A DNA stretch of 64,000 nt from DASRHK01 sp963776465 (GTDB lineage: Bacteria; Pseudomonadota; Gammaproteobacteria; Nevskiales; Nevskiaceae). This document shows, one piece after another, positions 43,437-52,212 of the stretch (position 1 is the first letter of the stretch; each line of letters starts with the position of its first letter). Location: the NCBI GenBank assembly GCA_963776465.1, contig CAVZMV010000002.1, positions 558,001 through 622,000 of the forward strand. The letters are read 5' to 3'. The position numbers were made by a program, and so were the translations under genes. The notes under the pieces were generated by a model. It saw only the letters and a program-made list of their open reading frames with translations, did not search any database and was not told the origin of the DNA.

Positions 43437-44867
43437 ATGTCCCGCCGCACCAAGATCGTCGCCACGCTCGGGCCCGCGACCGACGACCCGCGCGTCTTGA
43501 AGCGCGTGATCGCCGCGGGCGTGGACGTGGTGCGGGTGAACTTCTCGCACGGCAAGCCCGAGGATCACGCGCGCCGCGCCGAAGCCGTGCGCAAGGCTGC
43601 CGCGGAGGTCGGCCGCGACGTCGGCGTGCTGGCCGACCTGCAGGGTCCGAAGATCCGCATCGAGTCCTTCGCCGCGGGACCGGTGGAGCTCGTCGAGGGT
43701 GCGGGCTTCCTGCTCGACACGGCGATGGGCGCCAGCGCCGGCGACGTGCACGGCGTCGGCTGCGCCTACGAAAGCCTGCCGCGCGATGTCGTCTCCGGCG
43801 ACACGCTGCTGCTCAACGACGGCGCCATCACCGTCAAGGTCGACAAGGTCGAGGGCACGCGCGTGCACACGACCGTGGTCCTCGGCGGCGTGCTCTCCAA
43901 CCGCAAGGGCATCAACAAGCTCGGCGGCGGCCTGTCCGCCGCGGCGCTCACCGACAAGGATCGCTCCGACATCCGCCACGCAGCGGCGCTCAACGCGGAT
44001 TTCCTCGCGGTCTCGTTCCCGCGCACCGCCGCCGACATGCACGAAGCCCGGCAGCTGCTGCGCGACGCCGGCGGCCACGCGGCGCTCTGCGCCAAGATCG
44101 AGCGGGCCGAGGCGCTGCGCGACCTGGAGGCGATCATCGGCGCCGCCGACGTGGTCATGGTCGCGCGCGGCGACCTCGGCGTGGAGATCGGCGATGCCGA
44201 GCTGCCGGGCTGGCAGAAACGCATCATCACCATGTCGCGCGAGCAGAACCGCATGGTGATCACCGCCACGCAGATGATGGAGTCGATGATCACGAGCCCG
44301 ATCCCGACGCGCGCCGAGGTGCTCGACGTCGCCAACGCGGTGATGGACGGCACCGACGCGGTGATGCTGTCGGCCGAAACCGCCGCCGGAAAATATCCGG
44401 TGAAGGTGGTGGAGACGATGGCGCGCGTGTGCATCGGCGCCGAGAGCACCGCCCCGCCGGCGCGCTCGCTGGCCCGCATCGCCACGCATTTCGCGCGTAC
44501 CGACGAGGCCATCGCCATGGCGACGACCTGGACCGCGCAGCATATGCACGCCGAGGCCATCGTGGCGCTGACCGAGTCGGGCTCCACGGCGCTCCTCATG
44601 TCGCGCACCGAGACGCAGATCCCCATCTACGCGATGACGCGGCACGAGCGCACGCGCAGCCGCATGGCGCTGTGCCGCGGCGTCTATCCGATCGCCTTCA
44701 CGCCGACCTCGCTCGACGCCCAGAAGCCGACCGAGGAGGCGCTGGCGCACCTGCGCGATCGGGGCATCCTGAAGCCCGGCGTGCGCGTGCTGCTGACCAA
44801 GGGCGACTTCACGGGCCAGGCCGGCGGCACCAACTCCATGAAGGTGCTGATCGTCCCGCAGGCTTGA
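43437..44867 (+). CDS. pyk: Pyruvate kinase
   Basis: 476-residue glycolytic enzyme that converts phosphoenolpyruvate and ADP to pyruvate and ATP. The start at 43437 gives the standard N-terminus SRRTKIVATLGPATDDP; the much longer frame upstream is the shadow of purT and the barrel gene. Seen: VRVNFSHGKPEDH, active-site Lys region ALCAKIERAEAL, ARGDLGVEI and MVITATQMMESM, with the C-terminal allosteric domain complete. It diverges from the barrel gene and is followed after two bases by the glycerophosphodiesterase. Confidence 0.97.
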   Translation: MSRRTKIVATLGPATDDPRVLKRVIAAGVDVVRVNFSHGKPEDHARRAEAVRKAAAEVGRDVGVLADLQGPKIRIESFAAGPVELVEGAGFLLDTAMGASAGDVHGVGCAYESLPRDVVSGDTLLLNDGAITVKVDKVEGTRVHTTVVLGGVLSNRKGINKLGGGLSAAALTDKDRSDIRHAAALNADFLAVSFPRTAADMHEARQLLRDAGGHAALCAKIERAEALRDLEAIIGAADVVMVARGDLGVEIGDAELPGWQKRIITMSREQNRMVITATQMMESMITSPIPTRAEVLDVANAVMDGTDAVMLSAETAAGKYPVKVVETMARVCIGAESTAPPARSLARIATHFARTDEAIAMATTWTAQHMHAEAIVALTESGSTALLMSRTETQIPIYAMTRHERTRSRMALCRGVYPIAFTPTSLDAQKPTEEALAHLRDRGILKPGVRVLLTKGDFTGQAGGTNSMKVLIVPQA

Positions 44868-44869
44868 GC

Positions 44870-45574
44870 ATGGCGGCCTCCGCACGTCCGTTCCTGTCGA
44901 TCGGCCATCGCGGCGCCCGCGGGCACGCGCCGGAGAACACGCTGCTGTCGATCGACACCGGCATTCGCCTCGGCGCGCAGATGGTCGAGTTCGACGTGCA
45001 GCTGCATCCGTCCGGCGCGCTGCTCGTGATCCACGATTTACGCCTGGAGCGCACCACCAACGGCAGCGGGCGCGTCGTGGACCGCAGCTTCGACTACATT
45101 CGCGGCCTGGACGCCGGCAAGGGCCAGCACGTACCGACGCTGGAGGAGGTGCTGGACCTCGTCGATCAGCGCGTCGCGGTCAACATCGAGCTCAAGACCG
45201 CGGGCGGCACCGCCGAGGGTGTCGCCAAGGTCGTGCGCCGTTATCTCGACGACGGCTGGCCGGCGGAGCGATTCCTGGTGTCGTCGTTCCATCTGCCGGA
45301 GCTGGAGCTCTTCCGCCAGGCAGCGCCGGAGATCCCCATCGGCGTGCTGCTCTGCGGCGTGCCGCTGGAGTGGGCCGCGGAAGCCGGCGAGCTGTCGGCG
45401 CAGGCGCTCAACATCTCCGAGGAGTTCGCCGACGAGCGCCTGATCGGCGACGCCAAGGCGCGCGGCATGAAGGTCTACGTCTACACCGTCAACGAGCGCG
45501 ACGAGATCGAGCGCCTGCGCAAGCTCGGCGTCGACGGCGTCTTCAGCGATTTTCCGGAGCGCGCGCTGTTCTGA
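44870..45574 (+). CDS. Glycerophosphodiester phosphodiesterase (GDPD/UgpQ type)
   Basis: Cytoplasmic-type GDPD of 234 residues (no signal peptide) that hydrolyses glycerophosphodiesters to glycerol-3-phosphate and an alcohol. Catalytic HRGARGHAPENTLLS (His, Arg, Glu, Asn) is at residues ~15-29, EFDVQLHPSGALLVIHD supplies the metal site and second His, and NIELK another acid. The ATG is two bases after the pyruvate kinase stop, so they are co-transcribed. It ends just before the inverted-repeat element at 45580. Confidence 0.93.
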   Translation: MAASARPFLSIGHRGARGHAPENTLLSIDTGIRLGAQMVEFDVQLHPSGALLVIHDLRLERTTNGSGRVVDRSFDYIRGLDAGKGQHVPTLEEVLDLVDQRVAVNIELKTAGGTAEGVAKVVRRYLDDGWPAERFLVSSFHLPELELFRQAAPEIPIGVLLCGVPLEWAAEAGELSAQALNISEEFADERLIGDAKARGMKVYVYTVNERDEIERLRKLGVDGVFSDFPERALF

Positions 45575-45579
45575 GTGGA

Positions 45580-45689
45580 AGCGATCGCCCGGACAGGCGC
45601 GCGGGGGACGCCGTAAATACGTCCATGTAGGCTCGACGTGCGCCATCCCTGGCGCCCGACGCCCCCGCGCGCCTGTCCGGCCGATCGCT
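45580..45689. repeat. Large inverted-repeat element between glycerophosphodiesterase and MMPL genes
   Basis: Two 28-base arms (45580-45607 and 45662-45689) match in reverse complement at 27 of 28 positions; the arms begin AGCGATCG and end in GCGCGCGGGGG. The 54-base interior holds a smaller hairpin (GCGCCA, TCCC, TGGCGC) and the phrase TCCATGTAGGCTCG. This layout resembles palindromic intergenic repeats of Xanthomonadaceae genomes, but only one copy is in the window. It has no U-tract. It lies exactly between the housekeeping stretch and block 2 of the pigment locus. Confidence 0.8.
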
Positions 45690-45717
45690 GCGACAGACGA
45701 CAGCGGCATAATCGCGC

Positions 45718-48093
45718 ATGCCCGCTTCCACCCCGCAGGCCGTGCGCTGGCGCTTCGCCCTGTGGACCGCGGCGATGCTCGGCATCGGCCTGCTGTTCGT
45801 GCTCGACGTGCGCGGCAAGCTCACCGTGCAGACGGACATCCTCGCGCTGCTGCCGGCAGACGAGCGCGACCCCGAGCTCGACCAGGCCGCGCGCCAGTTC
45901 GCCGACGTGCTGTCGCGGCGCAGCCTGTTCCTGGTGGGCGCTCCCGAGTTCTCGCAGGCGAGGAGCGCCGCGACGCGCTTTGCCCAGGCGCTGCGGGCAC
46001 CAGGCGTCTTCAAGGTGGTCACGCTGGAAGTCGACGCGGGCGACGGCGTCGTGGGCATCTACCGCAGCCATCGCGACCGCCTGTTGTCCGACCAGCACCG
46101 CGCCTGGCTCGAGGACGGAGGCGAGCAAAAGCTCTACGACGAGGCGCTGCACGGCGTGTACGGCTTTGCGGGGATGGCGCGGCCGCTGCCGGTCGCCGAG
46201 GATCCGCTCAACCTGCTCGGCGATTTCCTGCTGGGTCAGCTCGCCGGCTTCGGCGGCACCAGCCTGCGCGACGGGGTGCTGACGGCGTCGGACGGTCACG
46301 CGGAGTACGTGCTGGTGACCGCAGAGTCCGAGCAGGCGCCGTTCTCCATCGCCGCGCGCGACCAGCTGATGCCGGTGATCGAGTCGGCGCTCGCCGCGGC
46401 GCGCGCCGAGCCGGGCGTGACGGTGGTGAGCTCCGGCCTGATCCTGCACGCCGCCGCCGCCTCGCGCCAGGCGCAGGCAGAGATCAACACGGTCGGCACG
46501 CTCTCCATGGTCGGCGTGCTGCTGATGATCTGGCTCACCTTCCGCTCGCTGTCGCCGCTGGTGCTGAGCCTTGCCGCGCTCGGCACCGGGGCGCTGTGCG
46601 CCGTCACGGCCTGCCATTACGTGTTCGGCTCGGTGCACCTGATCACGCTGGTATTCGGCACGGGCCTGATCGGCGTGGCGATCGACTACTCCACGCACTT
46701 CCTCGCAGACCAGTTCCGCAACCCGGACGGCTGGACGCCGCGCGACGCCGTCGCGCACGTTGGCCCCGGCATCCTCATGGGCATGATCTGCGCCGCGCTC
46801 GGATATCTGGCGCTGATGCTGGCGCCGCTGCCCGGACTGCGGCAGATGGCGGTGTTCGCGGCGGTGGGCCTGGCGACCGCGTGCGGCAGCGTGCTCATGT
46901 GGTACCCGCTGCTCGCGCGTCCGACGCGCCGGGGCAGCGCGCCGATGCTGCTGCGTCTGACCGCGGGTCTCGACGCGCTGCTGGTGCGCTCTGCCGCGCG
47001 CACGCGGATCGTCGCGCTGTCGCTGCTGGCGCTCATCGTCGTCGCCGGACTCTGGCGCGTGCAGTTCGCGGATGACGTGCGCGAGCTGCAGCGATCGCCG
47101 CCGGCGCTGATGGCCGACGAGCGCGCCGTGCACGCGCTGTTGCGCGCCGTCCCGGACAGCCGCTTCTTCGTGGTACGCGCCGCCGATCCGGAAACCGTGC
47201 TGCAAGCCGAGGAGCGCCTGGGCACGCGCTTGCGGGCACTGATGTCGCAAGGCGCGCTGCAGGGCTATCTCACCGCCAGCCGCAGCGTTCCGTCGCAGCA
47301 GCGCCAGGCACAGGATCGCGCGCTGCTCGCGCAGAAGGTGTATGCCGCCGCCGGCCTGGCGCCGCGGCTGATGCGTCAGCTCGGCTTCTCGCAAGAGGCG
47401 GTCAGCCAGCGGCTGGCCGCGTTCGCGGCCGACGATGCGCCGCTGACCCTGGAGGAATGGCTGCGGAGCCCGGCCAGCCTGCACTTCCTGTGGCGCGGCC
47501 GCGTCGGCGAGCACTACGCCTCGATCGTGAGCCTGACCGGCGTGCGCGACCCGGCGCCGCTGGCCGCGATCGAGGACGAGATCGCCGAGGCGCGCCTGGT
47601 CGACAAGGTCGCGCAGACCTCGGCGCTGATGACACGCTACCGCCATCTGGCAGCGCTGCTGATCGGCTGCGCCTACGTCCTCATCGGCGTCCTGCTGACC
47701 GTGCGCTATGGGATCGCGGTGGCGCCGCGGCTCCTGGCCGCGCCGCTGGCGGCGGCCGCGCTGTCGCTGGCGACCTTCGGCCTGCTCGGCATGCCCGCGA
47801 ACCTCTTCAACGTGCTCGGGCTCTTCATGGTGCTGGGCCTGGGCGTGGACTACGCGGTGTTCCTGCGCGAAGGCCGGCGCGAAGGCGAGCGTGGCCGGGC
47901 AGCGACCGTGCTGGCGATCACGCTGTCCACGCTCGGCACGGTGCTGTCCTACGGGCTGCTGGCATTCAGCGCCACGCCGTTCATCCGCACGCTGGGGCTG
48001 ACGCTGCTCGTCGGCATCACCGCGACCTACGTGTTCGCGCTGCTGGCGCAATCGCCTGGCGACGCGGTCAGCGGCGATAATGCGCGCCGATGA
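45718..48093 (+). CDS. MMPL/RND-type exporter of the aryl-polyene locus
   Basis: 791-residue inner-membrane transporter with two repeats of a soluble domain and six membrane segments. TM1 is near residue 15-32 (ALWTAAMLGIGLLFVLDV); the first periplasmic domain follows (QTDILALLPADERDPEL); GTLSMVGVLLMIWLTFRSL begins the first helix bundle, with the proton-relay-like GVAIDYSTHFLADQ, and LGVDYAVFLREGRREGE is the repeat-2 equivalent. This exporter is standard in aryl-polyene/xanthomonadin loci, where it normally follows the LolA-like gene. Here it opens block 2 and is coupled to the methyltransferase gene (ATGA). Confidence 0.9.
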   Translation: MPASTPQAVRWRFALWTAAMLGIGLLFVLDVRGKLTVQTDILALLPADERDPELDQAARQFADVLSRRSLFLVGAPEFSQARSAATRFAQALRAPGVFKVVTLEVDAGDGVVGIYRSHRDRLLSDQHRAWLEDGGEQKLYDEALHGVYGFAGMARPLPVAEDPLNLLGDFLLGQLAGFGGTSLRDGVLTASDGHAEYVLVTAESEQAPFSIAARDQLMPVIESALAAARAEPGVTVVSSGLILHAAAASRQAQAEINTVGTLSMVGVLLMIWLTFRSLSPLVLSLAALGTGALCAVTACHYVFGSVHLITLVFGTGLIGVAIDYSTHFLADQFRNPDGWTPRDAVAHVGPGILMGMICAALGYLALMLAPLPGLRQMAVFAAVGLATACGSVLMWYPLLARPTRRGSAPMLLRLTAGLDALLVRSAARTRIVALSLLALIVVAGLWRVQFADDVRELQRSPPALMADERAVHALLRAVPDSRFFVVRAADPETVLQAEERLGTRLRALMSQGALQGYLTASRSVPSQQRQAQDRALLAQKVYAAAGLAPRLMRQLGFSQEAVSQRLAAFAADDAPLTLEEWLRSPASLHFLWRGRVGEHYASIVSLTGVRDPAPLAAIEDEIAEARLVDKVAQTSALMTRYRHLAALLIGCAYVLIGVLLTVRYGIAVAPRLLAAPLAAAALSLATFGLLGMPANLFNVLGLFMVLGLGVDYAVFLREGRREGERGRAATVLAITLSTLGTVLSYGLLAFSATPFIRTLGLTLLVGITATYVFALLAQSPGDAVSGDNARR

Positions 48094-49172
48094 GCAACCG
48101 ATTTCCTCCCGAGGGCGCGACCGCGCTGGAAGCCAAGGAGTACGCGCAATGGATCGCCATGGCGCCCTTCGTGTTCCAGGCCGCCCGCACGCTGCGCGAC
48201 ACCGGCATCCTCGCTGAGGTCGGCAAGGCGCCCGAGGGTCTGACGCAGACCGAGATCGCGCAGCGCCTCGATCTGCCCGCGTACGGTGTGCGCGTGCTGG
48301 TCGAGGCAGGCCTCGGCATTGGCCTGCTGACCGAGGATGACGCCGGTCGCTACCGCACCACCAAGACCGCCACGTTCCTGCAGCACGACCAGATGACGCG
48401 CGTGAACATGGATTTCGCGCAGGACGTCTGCTATCACGGCCTGGCCGAGCTGCCGGCGGCGGTGCGCACCGGCAAGCCCGCCGGCCTCAAGACGTTCGGC
48501 GACTGGCACACGATCTACGAGGCGCTGGCGCACCTGTCGCCGGATGTCCGCAAATCCTGGTTTGCGTTCGACCACTACTATTCCGACGTCGCCTTCGGTG
48601 CGTGCCTGCCGCTCGTGTTTGGCGCAGAGCGGCCGCGGCGCCTCCTCGACATCGGCGGCAACACCGGCAAGTTCGCGATGCAGTGCCTGGCGCACGACCC
48701 CGCGGTCGAGGTCACGCTGATGGACCTGCCGGGCCAGCTCGGCACCGCGCGGCAGACGCTGCAGGCCGCCGGCTTCACGGCGCGCGTTCACTACCACGAG
48801 GCCAACCTGCTGGATCCGGCGACGCCGGTCCCGCGCGGCTTCGACGCGATCTGGATGAGCCAGTTCCTGGATTGCTTCTCCGACGCCGAGATCGTCTCGA
48901 TCCTGCGCCGCTGCGCTGCCGCAGCCGCACCCGCGACGCGCATCCTGATCCTGGAGCCCTTCTGGGACTGCCAGCGGTTCGCCTCCGCGGCGTTCTGCCA
49001 GCAGATGACCTCGCTCTACTTCACCGCCCTCGCCAACGGCAACAGCCAGATGTACCGCTCCACCGTGTTCCTGCGCTGCGTGCAGGAAGCCGGCCTCGCC
49101 GTGGAGTCGACGCACGACGGGCTGGGGGCGAGCCATACGCTCCTGGTCTGCCGCGCCGCCACGTCCTCCTAG
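48090..49172 (+). CDS. SAM-dependent methyltransferase of the aryl-polyene locus
   Basis: 360 residues in the O-methyltransferase-2-like layout: N-terminal winged-helix dimerisation domain (~15-100, AQRLDLPAYGVRVLVEAG) and C-terminal Rossmann domain with motif I RLLDIGGNTGKFA and VTLMDLPGQLGTA. It is likely to methylate the aryl head group or the chain, as in aryl-polyene clusters. The ATG overlaps the exporter stop; the next gene follows after 18 bases. The acceptor atom cannot be told from sequence. Confidence 0.87.
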   Translation: MSNRFPPEGATALEAKEYAQWIAMAPFVFQAARTLRDTGILAEVGKAPEGLTQTEIAQRLDLPAYGVRVLVEAGLGIGLLTEDDAGRYRTTKTATFLQHDQMTRVNMDFAQDVCYHGLAELPAAVRTGKPAGLKTFGDWHTIYEALAHLSPDVRKSWFAFDHYYSDVAFGACLPLVFGAERPRRLLDIGGNTGKFAMQCLAHDPAVEVTLMDLPGQLGTARQTLQAAGFTARVHYHEANLLDPATPVPRGFDAIWMSQFLDCFSDAEIVSILRRCAAAAAPATRILILEPFWDCQRFASAAFCQQMTSLYFTALANGNSQMYRSTVFLRCVQEAGLAVESTHDGLGASHTLLVCRAATSS

Positions 49173-49190
49173 GCAACATTTCCCTGCGAT

Positions 49191-50429
49191 ATGAAAGCCA
49201 AGAATCCTGATGTCCTGATCATCGGCGCGGGCCCTGCCGGCTCGGTGGCCGCTGCGCTGCTGGTGCAGCGGGGCTTCAAGGTGCTCGTCCTGGAGAAACA
49301 GAAATTCCCCCGCTTCTCGATCGGCGAGTCGCTGCTGGCGCAGAGCCTGGGCTTGATCGATCAGGCCGGCATGCTCGAGGCGGTGCAGGCGGCGGGCTTC
49401 CAGTACAAGAACGGCGCTGCCTTTGCCTGGCAGGGCCACTACGAGGAGTTCAACTTCGCGCTCAAGAGCGCGGCGGGCTTCGGCTTCACCTACCAGGTGA
49501 TCCGCGCCGACTTCGACCAGATCCTGATCGACGAGGCGATCCGCATGGGCGCCAAGGTGCGCTACGAGGTCGAGATCGTCGACGCCGATTTCTCCGGCGA
49601 GGGACCGCTGGTCACCTCCAGGGACAAGGACGGCAAGACCGAGCAGCACCGGCCACGCTTCGTGCTCGACGCCTCCGGCTTCGGCCGCACGCTGCCGCGG
49701 CTGCTCAAGCTGGAGTACCCGTCGAACCAGCCGATGCGCGTCGCGTACTACACGCAGGTCTACGACAAGATCACGTCGGGCGCCTTCGACCGCCAGAAGA
49801 TCCGCGTCACCACGCATCCGGAGCACCGCAACATCTGGTTCTGGCTGATCCCGTTCTCCAACGGCCTGTCGTCGATGGGCGTCGTCGGCGACCAGGCGCA
49901 CCTGGAGGCGCGCGGCGCCAGCTTCGAGGAGCGGCTGTGGAATCTCACCAACGATGACCCGCAGTTGCGCGAGCTGCTGAAGGATCACCAGCCGTTCCGG
50001 CCGGTCGGCGAGCTCAAGGGCTATTCGGCCAACGTTCGCACCATGTCAGGGCCCGGCTTCGCGCTCCTGGGCAACGCCGCAGAATTCCTCGATCCGGTGT
50101 TCTCCTCGGGCGTCACCATCGCGCTCAAGTCCGCGCATCTTGCGGCGCCCCTGCTGGAGCGCACGCTCAAGGGCGAAAGCGTGGACTGGAAGACCGAGTT
50201 CGAGGAACCGCTGCGCTACGGCGTGGAGACGTTCCGCGCTTTCGTCGACACCTGGTACGACGGCCGCCTGCAGGACATCATCTACTACGAGAAGAAGGAC
50301 CCCGGCATCAAGCGCTACATTTGCTCGGTGCTGGCTGGGTACGCCTGGGATCACGACAACCCGTACACCGGCGAGAAGGCGCTGCGTCGCCTGGACGTGC
50401 TCGCCAAAGCGGTCAAGCGCGGGATGTGA
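49191..50429 (+). CDS. Halogenase-like FAD-dependent oxidoreductase
   Basis: 412-residue flavoprotein of the flavin-dependent halogenase superfamily. FAD motif GAGPAG is at residues 12-17, followed by VLEKQKFPRFSIGESLL. The halogenase signature WxWxIP is seen as WFWLIP near 216-221, and a Lys in QYKNGAAF (about K73) sits where phenolic halogenases keep the lysine that handles hypohalous acid. GFALLGNAAEFLDPVFSSGV is the second FAD motif. Xanthomonadins are brominated, so ring halogenation is a reasonable prediction; a non-halogenating monooxygenase or reductase cannot be excluded. It follows the methyltransferase and precedes the DUF3261 lipoprotein. Confidence 0.85.
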   Translation: MKAKNPDVLIIGAGPAGSVAAALLVQRGFKVLVLEKQKFPRFSIGESLLAQSLGLIDQAGMLEAVQAAGFQYKNGAAFAWQGHYEEFNFALKSAAGFGFTYQVIRADFDQILIDEAIRMGAKVRYEVEIVDADFSGEGPLVTSRDKDGKTEQHRPRFVLDASGFGRTLPRLLKLEYPSNQPMRVAYYTQVYDKITSGAFDRQKIRVTTHPEHRNIWFWLIPFSNGLSSMGVVGDQAHLEARGASFEERLWNLTNDDPQLRELLKDHQPFRPVGELKGYSANVRTMSGPGFALLGNAAEFLDPVFSSGVTIALKSAHLAAPLLERTLKGESVDWKTEFEEPLRYGVETFRAFVDTWYDGRLQDIIYYEKKDPGIKRYICSVLAGYAWDHDNPYTGEKALRRLDVLAKAVKRGM

Positions 50430-50992
50430 TGCGCGGGCCGATCATCGCGATCGCAGCACTGGCGCTCGGCGCCTGCGCCGCTGCTCCGCCAAAGCCGGCG
50501 CCGCGCCTCGGGCTGCCGCTGCTGGCGCCGTCGACGCTCGGCACCTCGCGCTCGGCGCAGCAGGTCCTGCACGCCAAGTACGGCGACCAGGTGTCGACGC
50601 TTTCGGCCGTGCTGCAGGTCACGCCCGCGCAGTTGCGGGTGATCGCCCTGAACGCCGTCGGCATCCGCGTGTTCACGCTGGTCTACGACGGTGTCTCGGT
50701 GCAGGCCGAGACCGTCCCGGGCCTGCCCGAGCAGATCGACCCCGAGCGCGTGCTCGCCGATCTGCAGCTGGCGCTGTGGCCACTGCCCGCGCTGCGCGCG
50801 GTGGCGCTCGGCAGCCCGTGGGAGGTGACGGAGCCGGCCGACGGAACGCGCCTGCTCAAGCATGGCGGCAAGCTGTTCGCCGACGTGCGCTACGAGGGCG
50901 GCTCGCCCTGGAACGGCAAGCTCACGCTGACCAATCACACGTTCGGCTACTCGCTCACGGTGGAGTCCAGGCCGCTCGAGTCGCGCCCGTGA
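50429..50992 (+). CDS. DUF3261 lipoprotein of the aryl-polyene locus
   Basis: 187-residue predicted lipoprotein. The ATG at 50429 shares its A with the TGA of the flavoprotein gene and opens the signal RGPIIAIAALALGAC (lipobox LGAC). The conserved DUF3261 core is GTSRSAQQVLHAKYGDQ, the strand FTLVYDGVSVQAE and LLADLQ-like LADLQLALWPL. The family is nearly confined to aryl-polyene loci and may help lodge the pigment in the outer membrane with the LolA-like protein. It overlaps the hotdog gene as GTGA. Confidence 0.83.
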   Translation: MRGPIIAIAALALGACAAAPPKPAPRLGLPLLAPSTLGTSRSAQQVLHAKYGDQVSTLSAVLQVTPAQLRVIALNAVGIRVFTLVYDGVSVQAETVPGLPEQIDPERVLADLQLALWPLPALRAVALGSPWEVTEPADGTRLLKHGGKLFADVRYEGGSPWNGKLTLTNHTFGYSLTVESRPLESRP

Positions 50993-51456
50993 TCGCGCTC
51001 AGGCCCGGGCTCGCCTACACGCCCGCGCAAACCCTGCCGCACAGTGGCGACATGCTGCTGATCGACGAAGTGCTGGGCTACGAGACCGAGTCCGTGCGCA
51101 CCCGCGTGCGCGTGCGGCCGGATTCGCTCTTCTGCGGGCCGGACGGCGTGCCGTCCTGGGTCGGCCTGGAATACATGGCGCAAACCATGGGCGTCTACTC
51201 GGGCATCCAGCTCCTGCAGCAAGGCGAGGCGGTGCGGATCGGCTTGCTCATCGGCACACGTCGCTACGACGCGGTGGTGCCGGCGTTCGCGATCGGCTCG
51301 GACCTTGAAGTCAGCGCGCGCGTGGTGCTCTGGGAGAAGGACAATCTGTTCGCCTTCGATTGCGCGATCTTCGACGGCAGCCGCAAACTCGCCTGGGGCG
51401 AGATCAAGGCGTTCCGCCCGCACGACGTCCAGGCTTATCTGAAAGAGAACACGTGA
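50989..51456 (+). CDS. Hotdog dehydratase of the aryl-polyene locus (ApeP-like)
   Basis: 155-residue hotdog protein. The GTG start overlaps the lipoprotein stop. Seen: TLPHSGDMLLIDEVLGYE (candidate catalytic His in PHSGDM), the central helix WVGLEYMAQTMGVYSG and the last strands AFDCAIFDGSRKLAWGE. It belongs to the same subgroup as the protein at 10780-11220 (PHAGSM, LIEYGAQAAAVHGG), which ends block 1. It probably dehydrates polyene intermediates. Its stop overlaps the FabG-like start as GTGA. Confidence 0.84.
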   Translation: MIALRPGLAYTPAQTLPHSGDMLLIDEVLGYETESVRTRVRVRPDSLFCGPDGVPSWVGLEYMAQTMGVYSGIQLLQQGEAVRIGLLIGTRRYDAVVPAFAIGSDLEVSARVVLWEKDNLFAFDCAIFDGSRKLAWGEIKAFRPHDVQAYLKENT

Positions 51457-52187
51457 TCGCACAGACCCGGCAGTGGGTGCTCGTGACGGGCTCGTCCCGC
51501 GGCATCGGCCGCGCGATCGCCGTGCGTCTGGCGCAGGACGGCTACAACATCGTGCTGCACGGCCGCAGCCCGGGATCCGCCAGCGCCGCGGAAGAACAGA
51601 TAAAAGCCGCGGGTGCCGAAGTGCGCACGCTGGCCTTCGACATCGCCGATCGCGCCGCCGCCGAGAAAGTCCTGCGCGAGGACGTCGGCGCGCATGGCGC
51701 GCCCTACGGCGTCGTCTGCAATGCGGGGGTGGCCCGCGACGGCGCCTTCCCGGCCCTGTCCGACGAAGACTGGGACCTGGTACTGCGCACCAACCTCGAC
51801 GGCTTCTTCAACGTTCTGCATCCGCTGATCATGCCGATGATCCGCAAGCGTCAGGGCGGCCGCATCGTCACGCTCGCCTCGGTGTCGGGCCTCGTCGGCA
51901 ATCGCGGACAGGTGAACTACAGCGCGGCCAAGGCGGGTATCATTGGCGCCACCAAGGCGCTCGCCCTGGAGCTGGCCAGCCGCGCCATCACCGTGAACTG
52001 CGTGGCGCCCGGCCTGATCAAGACCGACATGACGCACGATTTGCCGCTGGACGAGATGATCAAGATGATTCCCGCCGCCCGCGTGGGCGAGCCGGAGGAA
52101 GTGGCGGCGGTGGTCAGTTTCCTGCTGTCTCCCGGCGCGGCCTACGTGACGCGGCAGGTCATCGCCGTCAACGGCGGGCTTTGCTAA
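51453..52187 (+). CDS. fabG: 3-oxoacyl-ACP reductase (FabG-like)
   Basis: NADPH-dependent short-chain dehydrogenase of 244 residues that reduces 3-ketoacyl-ACP. The cofactor loop VLVTGSSRGIGRAIAV is at residues ~9-24; the catalytic Ser-Tyr-Lys set is in TLASVSGLVGNRGQVNYSAAK, read as S, Y and K in separate parts of that segment; CNAGVARDGAF and VAPGLIKTDM are standard. It starts at a GTG overlapping the hotdog stop. Context assigns it to the polyene pathway, not to housekeeping fatty-acid synthesis. Confidence 0.92.
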   Translation: MIAQTRQWVLVTGSSRGIGRAIAVRLAQDGYNIVLHGRSPGSASAAEEQIKAAGAEVRTLAFDIADRAAAEKVLREDVGAHGAPYGVVCNAGVARDGAFPALSDEDWDLVLRTNLDGFFNVLHPLIMPMIRKRQGGRIVTLASVSGLVGNRGQVNYSAAKAGIIGATKALALELASRAITVNCVAPGLIKTDMTHDLPLDEMIKMIPAARVGEPEEVAAVVSFLLSPGAAYVTRQVIAVNGGLC

Positions 52188-52212
52188 AGGATCCGAAGGT
52201 TGCAAGATTCCA

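Noticed and set aside
43377..44885. 502-residue open frame antisense to pyruvate kinase
   Set aside because: His/Arg-rich shadow of a certain housekeeping gene.
45580..45689. Inverted repeat as an insertion-sequence remnant
   Set aside because: There is no transposase fragment or target duplication; the arms face each other over only 54 bases.
45707..45712. CATAAT as a -10 box for the MMPL gene
   Set aside because: Lies only 6 bases before the start codon, so it would give a leaderless transcript; no -35 is visible.
45481..48051. 856-residue open frame antisense to the MMPL exporter
   Set aside because: Shadow frame with low-complexity translation; the plus strand carries a complete transporter.
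49191..50429. Geranylgeranyl reductase
   Set aside because: The general FAD fold is shared, but WxWxIP and the pigment-locus context favour the halogenase-like family.
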